This document shows, piece by piece, positions 1-9,656 of a stretch of 64,000 nucleotides of DNA (its first letter is position 1; the number at the start of each line of letters is the position of its first letter). The stretch comes from Melastoma dodecandrum (Eukaryota; Streptophyta; Magnoliopsida; Myrtales; Melastomataceae), in the NCBI GenBank assembly GCA_029817715.1, contig JARUPY010000397.1:8990001-9054000 (forward strand). The letters are read 5' to 3'. A program made the position numbers and the translations under genes. The notes under the pieces are model-generated. The model was not told the origin of the DNA. It saw only the letters and a list, made by a program, of their open reading frames with translations, and did not search any database.

Positions 1-690
1 TGAAATGCCTAATAGTAACATAAATGAAGTCTAACATGTGATAAAATAGCTATACTTTCATAGAGTTATCATGTTTCGATTGCATGGAGTGCATAAGTTC
101 ACCCTGTCATATCGAAATGTGGGGTTTCTAAGCTAATTCAAGAAGGCTTTGTGGTATAAGCTAAGAACCAAGCTCGTCTTCATCATGACATATCATCTAT
201 AGACGAATGGCCAAACTAATGGTTAACTGAACCATAGCAGCAATTCGATATACATTGGTTTCGAAGAATCAGAAGAATTGGGATATCAAACTCGCCCATG
301 TACTACCAGATCGAAAAGTGGTTAGTCGAGATGTAGAGGAGTGAGTTAAGGAGATGAGAGTACTTCAAGAAGAGATTCTCATCCACATCGAGAAGGCTAA
401 CAAGCGATATCAAAAGAAAGTTAACCGAGAACGTCGAGAGAAAATTTTTTTGCCTAGAGCGTTGGTGTAGTAACATCCATGAAAAGAGAGGTTTCCAGCC
501 TTGAGAAAGAACAAGTTGATGTCCAGGACAGAAGGACCATTCGGGATTCTCGAGTGCATCAACAATAATACCTATAGGTTGATATGCTAGACGAGTACGG
601 AGTCTCTGCCACTTTCAATATTCAAGATCTCGTTATAGTTGTTGGGGATGAATATAATGCAAGTTTGAGAGCAATCTTTTCTCTACAAGG
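1..690 (+). pseudogene. Ty3/gypsy integrase C-terminal remnant (copy 1)
   Basis: The plus strand from about 120 carries degraded integrase sequence: a broken QTDGQT-like stretch near 200, then the region around [10 protein letters not shown], then the basic tail (KRYQKKVNRERREKIF near 400). It ends with the GEYGVSATFN-type motif at about 590-620 and the closing SLRAIFSLQGEND near 660-700. In related elements of this window the same motif order forms the integrase C-terminus that runs into the polypurine tract. Several stops and frameshifts break it, so it is not functional. Nothing upstream of the integrase is inside the window. Confidence 0.8.
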
Positions 691-696
691 GGAAAA

Positions 697-1150
697 TGAT
701 GCACAGCAAACTCCGTTTGAGACACCCCAACTTGAGTCATGTCGAGAAGGAGTGATTCTGCGCACTATCGAGTAGGACATCAGTCGATCCATGTTCAATC
801 GAGTGAAGATCTAATTTGAGCGAAAACATGGTCAAGTGAAGCATTGTTAAGCGAACTAGTCAAATAATAAATTTGACCGTTGAACGAAATTTTTCGTTTC
901 CCTTTCAAGTTATCTTAATGATATTTCTTTATTTTAATAAAAATGTGTGAATATTTTCGAATGATCTAGTAGGTTGAAAAAACTTGGAATATCTTTTTTT
1001 CTATTTTGTCGGGCAACATCTATATATGGGGTTCTTATAATTGATTTATGACCAAAGTAGTTTTTGGTGATTTTTGAATACTATGATAGATGTTTCGTCT
1101 GCCCTAATTCTTCATTTCGTGGATTCCAAGTGTAATTTGAGTAGAGCACA
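697..1150 (+). repeat. Degraded gypsy LTR, left part (copy 1)
   Basis: The LTR starts at TGATGCACAG directly after the polypurine tract ACAAGGGGAAAA at 685-696. It runs to the GTGGATTCCAAGTGTAATTT stretch near 1120, which matches the R/U5 region of better preserved LTRs here (for example 12845 and 39280). At about 1150 the LTR breaks off and resumes at about 2473, split by an inserted repeat. Confidence 0.6.
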
Positions 1151-2472
1151 TGATAACTCCATGAAAATGGAGTTAGAGGAACACATTTTAGAGTTAATAG
1201 AGGCAAGTTGTTAGGCATTTTAGTTGATTAGTCTTTCTAATCTTTCATTTTGCAATATTTTGTTCATCGTCTTGTCAATGTGCTTTTCGATGTGTTGATT
1301 TAGGAAAATCAGAGGACGAAAAGCATAATAAGGGCCAAGAAGTATAAGCATGAAGAGCAAGAAGTGGCAGAAATCTTAGAGCGAGATGGTGCAGCTGCAC
1401 GATGGTATCCGACGATAGATAGAGATTAGGTGCAGCTGCACCAGAAAACCATGCAACTACACGAGATGCAATGAAGGCAGACGAAGTTTCACATAAACTT
1501 TGTGCAACTGCACGAGAATTTGGTGCAACTGCATGGACACTAGACATAATATTTTACTTCTTGATATTTTTTAAGATTCTCTAAGGTTATTTCTAAGACA
1601 TATAAAAATGCTTCCTTCATCTTTTTGAAGTGGGGGGTTTGACCTAAGAGACGGCTAGTGACAAGGAGTCTCCGACTAGGGATGGTTCCGCTCAATTTCT
1701 TATTTTAGTTTTTCTTATGTCGTTTTATACTATTGGAATTGAATCAATGTTTTCGTTTGCTTTAGTTATGAACTAATTCATCTTTTTAGGACTATGACGG
1801 TACCGTGTGATCTTTTGTAGATCGTGAACCTATTTTCGTAATGTGATTTGAATATTCATAATTACTTATCCAATTTTATTTTTACCGCATATTAATTGAC
1901 TAATCATCTCTTAAAACTGATTAGATAATTTAGGGAGACTCGGAAGGGTAGTCTAGGTTAGACCTCGAATTGGATAACCTAAGTAGTCTAAGTGTTGGGA
2001 AACCGGACTAATCATGTGAAGGGATAGAGATATACCGGAATACCTTAGGTAACTCTTATACGATTGAAACATAATGGGTCGCCACTAGTTTCTTACCTAG
2101 GAATAAAGTAAGGAATTTGGTACATGGCAACACGTCGTCGTGTGTTCAGGAGAAACATGGGGAGAATTTAGAATCCTATGTTAGCAATTGTTATGATTTG
2201 GTAGCATTAGGAAAATGGGGAATTGGACACGGGGGAAAGTTGGACGTCTTAGATATTTCTATTATTGCTAATTACTTACAATTTTTCTTTCGCACTTTTA
2301 TTTTGAGAACACTTCCCTTTATTTTATGCTTGACCTCGATGGAGTACTGAAAACGATGTTAGAAGTACTTTGTCAGTCCAATTCTCTGTGGGATCGGCCT
2401 TTGCTTACTCTTGCTATTCTAGTTAGGTTGAAATAGGAATTTGTTTTTGTTGCATTGACGACACGCATTAGT
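1151..2472 (+). repeat. Dispersed Athila/Tat-like repeat inserted in an LTR (copy 1)
   Basis: This block sits between two halves of one LTR. An inverted relative lies at 27841-28870: positions 1560-2350 align by eye with the reverse complement of that stretch. It contains the CAATTCTCTGTGGGATCGGC sequence near 2380 followed by a TTGCTATTCTAG stretch, which resembles the region before the 3' LTR of Athila/Tat-type gypsy elements. A cluster of GTGCAGCTGCAC-like palindromes lies at 1390-1530. A 77-codon frame (2117-2350) has a related frame at 27898-28122, but this may only reflect DNA homology. The lineage call is tentative. Confidence 0.5.
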
Positions 2473-2725
2473 ACATCAACCGGTTGGTGGTGTACCTATA
2501 TCCTCCTCATTGTCCGTCGCCCTCGTTACTATTCAATGTAGCACGTTGTTGTATCTATGGATCGTACTGGCCTACCGAGTCACTTTTATCATAGTGGTGA
2601 AATATACATCTGTGGTGGTCGTTTCTCAACCCCACAGTTCGTGTTTTCGCTTCACGTTTCCTATTTGTCCCTACCTATATACACACTTATGATCATATCC
2701 GGTCACCCTCTTCACACCATCCCAG
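2473..2725 (+). repeat. Degraded gypsy LTR, right part (copy 1)
   Basis: CATCAACCGGTTGGTGGTGT at 2475 followed by repeated GTGGTGG/TATCC and CCTCGTT motifs matches the U5 half of the LTRs at 12887 and 39310. It continues the LTR broken at about 1150. Confidence 0.55.
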
Positions 2726-3958
2726 CGTCGAAGTAGTTTACGCATTACCCCGTGTAGGTATAAGGAAGTCTTTCTATTGTTATATATTGTATTGTTTGGC
2801 TATTTGCCAAATTGTTGTTCATTGAGGGCCAAGTAATGTCGTATGATATGAGAAAAGTGTGCGATTTTTGTGTTTGTTTCGCCATTAAGCCCCAAAAAGA
2901 TTGGGGACATAACAAGTTGTAATGAGAGCGAGATTGTACGACTCAAAAGGTTGATTGATAGGATTGTAGTTGAACTTTGGGCCTGCAATAGTTTTGAATG
3001 CTGAATAATTGAAAATGAGCAGTGATTATTGTATGGTTGATGTGCGTGTGTTTTCACATGCATGCATATGACCAGTTTGAATCAATGTTATGATACTTAG
3101 AATGAATTCCTTGATGGAGTGAATGGAAACGACCCTAGTTTGTTTAAAATGCGTGTGGGGTGTTCGCATGTTGGTAGGCATGCGTTGAACACATCAGACT
3201 AGGGCAAATTTGCAATGTGATGTTGTATCGTTTCCAATTGTTATAAAAGTATTATGCGGAGGACTAAAACGAAAAAGAACTTTTAAGGTAGTAGAGGTTA
3301 TTTCTTTTAAATATTGATTTCTTTTCAAACTTAGATGGAAAAGAATATAACATGAAAATTAATGTGAACTACTAAAAGCAGTTTAAGCTATCAATTTGGG
3401 AAAATCATATAACTCATTTGCAAACTATTTCCGCACTTATGGGAAGACTTGACCAAGTAAAATGTGAAGGTGACAAATTATTAAAGTGGATTACCATAAT
3501 ATTTTGCACCACCGCTTTCACTTATCCTTGGGTGGCCGTAACTTGTTGGGATCTTTGTTGTGCGCGAGCAGCTTCACGTTGTTTATGAATGACTTCTTAT
3601 ATCTCATGAATGGATCTATCCACTTGAGTTTTTTCTCTTAGGATTTCGTTTTGCATTCTATATAAGGAAGTGACCCGATCCATGATTTGATCCTCTCACT
3701 GTAGCAATGGAGCCTCTTTTTCATATTTAAACCAGCTTGACCAAAATGGGCTTCGTAGTAAATGTATCAACCCAATTAGATTAAGGAGTGGATATGATTT
3801 CTTAACTAGTTGGCCACTGATGTTTGTAACTAAGAGAAATCTAGTTCAATTAGCTTGGATAGTTTAAGCAGCTCCATGATCTTGGCAAGAAGATCAGCAC
3901 TCGACAACTAATCGACTCGGATGAAACAAACATGTTGACAAATATCACTTACGTAATA
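2726..3958. repeat. Degraded retroelement sequence around the MULE insertion site (copy 1)
   Basis: No intact gene is present. On the minus strand, about 3522-3717 reads as roughly 65 codons rich in Q, E, R and K with two in-frame stops (it includes MDRVTSLYRMQNEIL and KQREAARAQQRSQQ). This looks like a coiled-coil gag remnant. The remainder (2726-3480 and 3730-3958) holds nothing recognisable. The MULE has inserted at 3959-3967. Confidence 0.4.
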
Positions 3959-3967
3959 CATACTTTC
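3959..3967. repeat. MULE target site duplication CATACTTTC (left, copy 1)
   Basis: Identical to 8336-8344 on the other side of the element. Confidence 0.93.
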
Positions 3968-4165
3968 GGAAGCGGCTAATGTGCCGTGAACGGCATCTTA
4001 CGTGAGGTGTACTAATTTCGACCCCGATTTAGTACAATGTACTAACACGGTTAGTACATTTTGAAATTATTAATGATGTACTAACACTGTAGTTAGTACA
4101 TTGTACTAAGTGGTACTGTTCTTGTACTAGTAATGATTAGTACAGTGTACTAATGGGAACTGTTG
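3968..4165 (+). repeat. MULE left terminal inverted repeat (copy 1)
   Basis: Matches the reverse complement of 8140-8335 with a few mismatches, including the GACCCCGATTTAGTACAATG block. Similarity beyond about 4165 comes from the subterminal array. Confidence 0.9.
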
Positions 4166-4410
4166 TACATTGTACATATGTACAGTGTACTAGTGTACTA
4201 GTTGGTACGAAACAGGAACAGTAACGGTTAGTACACTGTACATATGTACAGTGTACTAGTGTACTAGTTGGTACGAAACAGGAACAGTAATCGTTAGTAC
4301 ATTGTACATATGTACACTGTACTAGTGTACTAGCTGGTACGAAACAGGAACAGTAACGAGTAGTACACTGTACTAGTTAGTACGAAACAGGAATAGTAAC
4401 ATGTAATAAC
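4166..4410 (+). repeat. Left subterminal array of GTAC-palindrome units (copy 1)
   Basis: Four units of roughly 65 bp each pair GTACGAAACAGGAACAGTAA-type sequence with the palindromic stretch GTACATATGTAC and CTAGTGTACTAG. The last unit is shortened. The same units lie in inverted orientation at the other end of the element. Confidence 0.9.
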
Positions 4411-5046
4411 ACTGTTGTGGGTACACCATTAGTAATTAGTAGTTACGAAAATTGTCGGTACGTACTAATGGTAACCGGTTCATTTGGTAGTTCAGTACTA
4501 ATAGAACCGAGCCAGAAACCAAACCTAATGCTGGGCATGAATTTACCATTTTGGACATACCCATCCGCCTTTTGTCTTGGTGACTTCCCCACGAAGCCTC
4601 GTCACAATCTCGCGGATACAACTCCCCGAAGATCGATTCTTCAAAGCCTCGAGGTCGAATCCGGTCTGCGCTTTCGTGCACCCGGAACCCTGCGTGGACT
4701 GAAAGGTAAGTTGGTGGGTATACGGGCGAGGGAATGGGAGTGTAATGGGTTCAGCGGGATGGGTTTAGGGTTAACTGTACCGTTAGGGTTTGTGGGTTTG
4801 GGTTCTCTGATTTAGGGTTTATGCGACCCGTTTCTTGAGATGTTGTATGGGTTTGTGGTGGGGGGTTGCACGGGTTTTCGGTCAAGGTTGTCTGGTCCCG
4901 TTGTGCCCGGGGTTACGGCTTGGGTGTCTGGGCTTTGGTTGTGGGTAGGGATTGCGCCAGTCCGATTTCGGTGTCTCGGCTTTGGTTGTGTAGTAGGCTG
5001 GTGCATCGTGACTGCGCAACGATTGATCCCCTTTGCTAGTTTGGGT
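4411..5046 (+). other. MULE interior upstream of the captured gene; possible promoter/5' region (copy 1)
   Basis: Sequence between the left array and the first exon. It is GC-richer than the flanks and holds overlapping open frames on both strands (4417-4815 plus, 4436-4681 and 4812-5096 minus) with no recognisable domain. By position it would serve as the 5' region of the plus-strand gene. I see no clear TATA box. Confidence 0.4.
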
Positions 5047-5590
5047 ATGTCAGTGATGGAAATGGAGCACCCAGAGATTCGCGAGGATTTCGACAATGAA
5101 GACTTCGGAGGCGATGCGACGCCTCAGTCAGCTAGTAAACGTCCGAAGTCATCACCTCCCCAGGATAAGGTGAGGTCCCGCACGTTCTCAGCAAGCCCGG
5201 GTGTTAGAGTAGCCTTAATGTTTATTGCTAACCCCGTCTGGTATTGTGTTAGGAATACATTTTCACCCGCTGCAGCCCGAAGAAGCTGTGGGCTTGGTTT
5301 AATTCATTCGACGAACAGTGGAAGGCAGTTGTCACGGAGATGGGCTTCGAGGGGCTGCTTCACTTGGCAAGTAGGAACATGAACCATCGGGCGCTGCGAC
5401 AATGCTTGAGAACGTTCGACTCATCGACGACGTGGAGCACAAGTTCAGACCTGCCGATGTTGAAGCGATATTGGGAGTCCACTGCACCGGACTCCCCGTG
5501 CCGATGAAAGGGACTCTGGAGAATGTTCACCCGCGGGCTACTCGGTTGACATTTCCATCGATAGTTCCCTCAACGAAAAACAGTGCTTCC
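5047..5590 (+). pseudogene. Captured Ulp1-associated N-terminal domain gene, two exons, frameshifted (copy 1)
   Basis: Exon 1 (5047-5169) starts MSVMEME and is acidic, then basic with a KRPKSSPPQDK tail. The intron 5170-5252 (GTGAGG to GTGTTAG, 83 bp) joins in phase 0 to exon 2, which reads EYIFTRCSPKKLWAWF, then EMGFEGLLHLA, a CLRTFDSS stretch and finally DVEAILG. That order is typical of the N-terminal region of plant proteins that often carry an Ulp1-like protease (as in KI/Kaonashi MULEs) or a related plant mobile domain. The peptidase part is absent. Compared with the other copy, a 10-bp deletion near 5421-5428 between short CTCATCG repeats shifts the frame here. It converges on, and slightly overlaps, the transposase. 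The start and intron are inferred. Confidence 0.6.
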
Positions 5591-6585
5591 CGTTGAATCT
5601 GCAACTGCACCTTCCGGGACGATGTAAGGGTGTAGATCCGACTCGCGTGAGCCTCGAGGCTACGCAGCATAGTTCGCAACTCGTACGCTTTTACGGCCGA
5701 ATTGTAATCCTCCATGCTTTCCTTATGTCGTAAATCTGTCAATGCTCGTTCGTAGTGATGCAAGAATTCATGCTCCTTGTGCGTGGTCTTCAGGTATCTC
5801 TTCATGAAGGCGTGCATCCGCTCGCAACACTGGGTGCTACGCAGCTCGGCCCAAAAATGACCTTGGCAATAGGTCAACCACCACATTTGTCTGCATTCGT
5901 ACATCTGATTTCGCCATCTACGGTTCACCGAGCCAGTGTCCTTCAACATCTCGTCCCACTCTTGCTCGACATCGTCGCTGAAATTTGAGTTGTACATGAA
6001 GGAACAGATCGTTCGACGCAGCGCAGGATCGTGCACCCGACGGACAATATTCCGGCACATATGCCAAAGGCAGAGACGATGCCTTGCCGTTGGCCAAGTT
6101 TCTCGCACCGCCGCGATCATCGCTCTATCTGCATAGGTGACAACACCGATCGGTATCTTGGATACCATCACCTCGGAATGAGTACATAACAGCCACCTAT
6201 AATCCTCCACCGTCTCCGATAGCATTAGTTCCGCCCCGAAGACAATAGTCTGATGATGGTTGTTCACGCCGACAAGGACGACCATCTGCATCCCATAAGA
6301 GTTTGTCTTGAAGGTCGAATCGAGAGCGACTACGTCGCCGAATGTTCCGTAATCCAGCTTTGATTTCGAGTTCGACCAGTACATACGAACGATTTCGCCG
6401 TCCTCCACGGATGTCACTAATGACATGCCTTCATCGCACCCCTGTCTGGACAGTAGGTAAGCATATCCTGTTTCAAACCTTTTGCAATTATCGGCCCCTT
6501 CATCCCTTAGCTTACGATTGTTCTGGTCCTTAAGCAGGAAGCCCACGCGATCGTGCCCTCCAGAAGCGTAAACCAGCAGCCGCAT
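5527..6585 (-). pseudogene. FAR1-type MULE transposase, catalytic part (copy 1)
   Basis: A 352-codon frame with the MULE transposase core: ALDSTFKTNSYGMQ with D89, the GVNNHHQTIVFG block, TYADRAM with D153, the CLWHM zinc-binding-like motif (C172, H175), and CERMHAF with E255. All three acidic catalytic positions expected for the family are visible. Its ATG overlaps the stop of the upstream FAR1 domain frame by one base, so the two halves are out of frame by one. The C-terminal SWIM finger of intact FAR1/MULE proteins is not seen. Two arginines kept in the other copy are cysteines here (WHMCRN, TQCCERM), consistent with CpG decay. Probably inactive in this copy. Confidence 0.88.
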
Positions 6586-7076
6586 TATTTCGCACTGCCT
6601 GAAGCCACGCTAAACATTCTCTTCACGACAGCCATGTCCTCGTCCATCACGGATCGACGCTCGCGCATGAAACATGGCAGAGGCCGAGGCACCAACTCGT
6701 GATTGTGGTTCAAATTCGCTGCCACGATGCTCCATCGGCCATTACAGTCTAGAGTGGTTCTAACTCCACATGGGCAGCCCGCCCTCGTCGATGCCCTAAC
6801 CCGCGGTAACAGATTCGTGGTGGACCTACGTCTCAGAAGGCCCTCGCGCGAGCAAACCCAACTATGCATTACAGACTCCCCGTCTCGCCTATGTCTTCTA
6901 TCCCTTTTCCGAGTAGAAAATTCGTGAACTAACCCGTACATCCTAAAAAGTTGTCCCACCTCTGCTGCGGAATGGAAGGTCGACTCCATAAGCTTTTCCT
7001 CTGTCATACCCGAAATGATCATCAAAAACTCCGCCGTATCGTCGTCAGATGCCATATCTGGGAAACCCCAAGCCAA
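6585..7076 (-). pseudogene. FAR1 DNA-binding domain half of MULE transposase (copy 1)
   Basis: 163 codons beginning MAWGFPDM. Residues from about 33 carry the FAR1 (WRKY-GCM1 fold) pattern: TFHSAAEVGQLFRMYG, then WVCSREG with the first cysteine, RAGCPCGVR with the second, and the NHNHEL histidines. In FAR1/FHY3 proteins and related MULE transposases this domain precedes the catalytic core in one polypeptide. Here it ends in GSAK and a TAA whose last base starts the next ATG. The same break is in both duplicate copies. The start is the first ATG in frame; an upstream exon cannot be excluded. Confidence 0.85.
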
Positions 7077-7544
7077 TATTGCCCGGCCACAAGATCAGGT
7101 GCCTGCACGTTTTCCTGCGATTGCTTGTGAGGTTACCAAGGGTTTCTGCATCAGCCGATCTTATCCGCCCCCAGTAGTTTAAACTTTAATATTCCCCCAC
7201 CAACCACATCCAAAGAACATGGGGGGACGTCAACCGCTCCGACTGATGGCATTAACTTCCCGGGGGAAGACCTTTTATCATAATCTCATCGTGATCCGCC
7301 AACATACCAGCCGGCCATTGGGGATGAGATAGTGCGAAAGGAGATGCTGTGTGGCCGTGAAAGGAGAAGAAAAATGGATTTACTATGGAAGCCGTCGTTA
7401 GGGGCAAATTGATAATATTACTATCATGGCAGGTTCGGAATGAGGCACGGAAGGAGTAAACAGTACCTGTTAGTACATTTCGCATTTACTAGTAATGTAC
7501 TAATACTGTAGCTAGTACATCATACAATAAATAACTGTTTTTTC
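7077..7544. other. MULE 5' region of the transposase (copy 1)
   Basis: Between the FAR1-domain start and the right subterminal array. No gene is recognised. By position it contains the promoter and leader of the minus-strand transposase. A TTTAAACTTTAA stretch lies near 7180. Confidence 0.35.
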
Positions 7545-8130
7545 AATAGTACACTAGTACAGTGTACATATGTACAGTGTACTACTCGTTACTGTTCCTG
7601 TTTCGTACCAGCTAGTACACTAGTACAGTGTACATATGTACAATGTACTACTCATTACTGTTTCTGTTTCGTACCAACTAGTACACTAGTACAGTGTACA
7701 TATGTACAATGTACTAACTGTTACTGTTCTTGTTTCGTACCAACTAGTACACTAGTACAGTGTACTAATGATTACTGTTCATGTTTCGTACCAACTAGTA
7801 CACTAGTACAGTGTACATATGTACTACTCATTACTGTTGTTATTTCGTACCAGCTAGTACACTAGTACAGTGTACATATGTACACTGTACTAACTATTAC
7901 TGTTCCTATTTCGTACCAACTAGTACACTGTACATATGTATACTGTACTAACGATTACTGTTCCTGTTTCGTACCAGCTAGTACACTAGTACAATGTACA
8001 TATGTTCACTGTACTAACGATTATTGTTCCTGTTTCGTACCAACTAGTACACTAGTACACTGTACATATGTACACTGTACTAACGATTACTGTTCCTGTT
8101 TCGTACCAACTAGTATACTTGTACATTACT
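7545..8130 (-). repeat. Right subterminal array of GTAC-palindrome units (copy 1)
   Basis: Nine occurrences of the inverse unit core (TTACTGTTCCTGTTTCGTAC with variants), each separated by CTAGTACACTAGTACAGTGTA and usually GTACATATGTAC. Spacing is about 50-66 bp. The repetitive open frame at 7878-8132 is a by-product of this array. Confidence 0.9.
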
Positions 8131-8139
8131 AGTACAAGA

Positions 8140-8335
8140 ACAGTTCCCATTAGTACACTGTACTAATCATTACTAGTACAAGAACAGTACCACTTAGTAC
8201 ACTGCACTAACTACAGTGTTAGTACATCATTAGTAATTTCAAAATGTACTAACCGAGTTAGTTCATTGTACTAAATCGGGGTCGAAATTAGTGCACCTCA
8301 CGTAAGATGCCGTTCACGGCACATTAGCCGCTTCC
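8140..8335 (-). repeat. MULE right terminal inverted repeat (copy 1)
   Basis: Inverse partner of 3968-4165, ending in CATTAGCCGCTTCC. Confidence 0.9.
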
Positions 8336-8344
8336 CATACTTTC
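8336..8344. repeat. MULE target site duplication CATACTTTC (right, copy 1)
   Basis: Identical to 3959-3967. Confidence 0.93.
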
Positions 8345-9656
8345 AATTGATACACTAACAAGTATAAGAGTGGATGAAGGAGTAGGTGTTACAAGCATAT
8401 CAGTTCGAGGAGGTTCGGAAGATAGGGATGTCTAAGTCAAGCAATATAGGTAGACTCTCCAAGAAAATTATCAGTTACGATGGAAATTTGAGTAAAAAAG
8501 AGAGTTTCTAGAAGCTCAGTCAGTAAACGTGCTTTAATCATTTTTTTCTTTTCCTTTCGCAGATGTTAATAGTCTAGACCCTTAAAGAAATGTTTTGAAC
8601 AGGAGATCTATGAAAATTAAAGCAAAATTTTGATAAGAAGTATGCATACAGTTAGCGTTACCAAGTGTTGATAAGATGAGTTTGAAATAAGCATTTGCCC
8701 AGTCAAATAGTGAGTAATATATCAAAGTGATATTAACGGAGTAGAAAAGTGAATGTTAGGTACCTTCTAAAACATAATTTCAAAAGAAAGAACTCTTGAG
8801 TTGGCCTAACTTGAGTGGTCATGGGCTTTCATTATGTTTTTTACACTAGAATCATTGTTGAATAAACAATTTCATTAGTTGAGATGCCATGATCCGAATT
8901 TGCTTTGCTGTAATCTAAAGAGACAATGATATCCCCAGGGTCATTTGGTTAAGAAGGATGTCCAGCGGTTTTAGCCAAAGGAGGCTCCCATTGAGAAACC
9001 AAAAAGTATCACTATCAATAACCTACTCGGTTAAACATGGATTTTCCCATTAGGATGCATGAGTAGCAACTGCTTTCCCTTATTGAGGATAAGTCACATT
9101 AGCAAGTGGCTCTTCTTTGGCCTCTTTCTTCGTTATGATCACAATTTCTTTCTTTTGGTGAGAATGATAACATCTTTTCATTAGAAACACTTAGCGAGAG
9201 AATCAATTATAAAAGATATTTTGTTATATTGAAAATTGTAAGTAGCACGAGGATCAATAGTTTTGTCATCCAAGTTAAACGTCATTTGATTGGGAAACTT
9301 AGAGTACATTCTGCTCAAGCCACGCTAATAAATTGATATAGAAACTTGAGAGATCCTTTAACTCATCTAGGCAACTAGAAGGTAATAACGTCTTGAAAGT
9401 CATACCCAAGCTAGGTTCAAACCCCACTGAACATTTTCTATTGCAATTTATTCAAGGGAACATCTGTTTGGGATGAGTTATTAGACTAAGCTATTTGATC
9501 GATCTAGGGAAATGCGTTACTGCTCTATTAGAGAGAGGATGGTTGAATGATCAAGCAAAATGGATTAACACTAGCTGAACAAACTATGACTACTTGGCAC
9601 ATAGGTGATTATTGTATACCTCAAAAGTAAAAGCCCATTTTTCCAAACTCGAGCAG
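8345..9656. repeat. Degraded retroelement sequence right of MULE (copy 1)
   Basis: Continuation of the sequence the MULE inserted into. Minus-strand frames around 8880-9170 look faintly coding (a KKEIVIITKKEAKEEP stretch) but are full of stops. No intact gene, RNA or clear LTR boundary is seen. Confidence 0.35.

Larger units (their letters stand above)
3968..8335 (-). mobile_element. Mutator-like element (FAR1-type MULE), copy 1
   Basis: The element begins GGAAGCGGCTAATGTGCCG and ends with its inverse CGGCACATTAGCCGCTTCC. It is flanked by the 9-bp duplication CATACTTTC at 3959-3967 and 8336-8344, the length expected for Mutator superfamily elements. Terminal inverted repeats of about 196 bp are followed inward by subterminal tandem arrays. 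The interior holds a FAR1-type transposase in two minus-strand frames and a plus-strand two-exon gene fragment converging on it. No SWIM zinc finger was found after the transposase. The structure is complete, but the transposase is split by a frameshift. Confidence 0.93.
1..9656. repeat. Segmental duplication, copy 1 (left end outside window)
   Basis: Bases 1-9656 match 28975-38585 in the same orientation almost base for base, with only scattered substitutions and a few small indels. Homology ends sharply at the CTCGAGCAG shared by 9648-9656 and 38577-38585. The offset is 28974 up to the MULE, becomes 28997 and 29007 inside it, then 28926 after it and 28929 to the end. It therefore changes only at small indels. 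Because the match starts at the first base of the window, the true left boundary must lie further left. Confidence 0.95.

Noticed and set aside
1275..1547. Minus-strand 90-codon frame beginning MSSVHAVAPNSRAV, identical in both duplicates
   Set aside because: Its identity follows from the duplication. It covers the palindrome cluster of a non-coding repeat and the inverted relative at 28400-28800 does not preserve it.
4840..5382. 180-codon plus frame starting MLYGFVVGG as the true start of the captured gene
   Set aside because: The N-terminal part is low-complexity GC-rich sequence without a motif, and the frame runs into the intron at 5170. The start at 5047 with splicing gives a coherent domain.
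7878..8132. Open frame with repeated CTYVHCTNDYCSCFVPTS units
   Set aside because: It only translates the MULE subterminal array, whose unit length keeps the frame open. No family resemblance, and unit number differs between copies.
3968..8335. CRISPR-like appearance of the repeated units at both ends
   Set aside because: The units are adjacent, vary in sequence, have no unique spacers and lie inverted at the two ends of a transposon in a plant genome.
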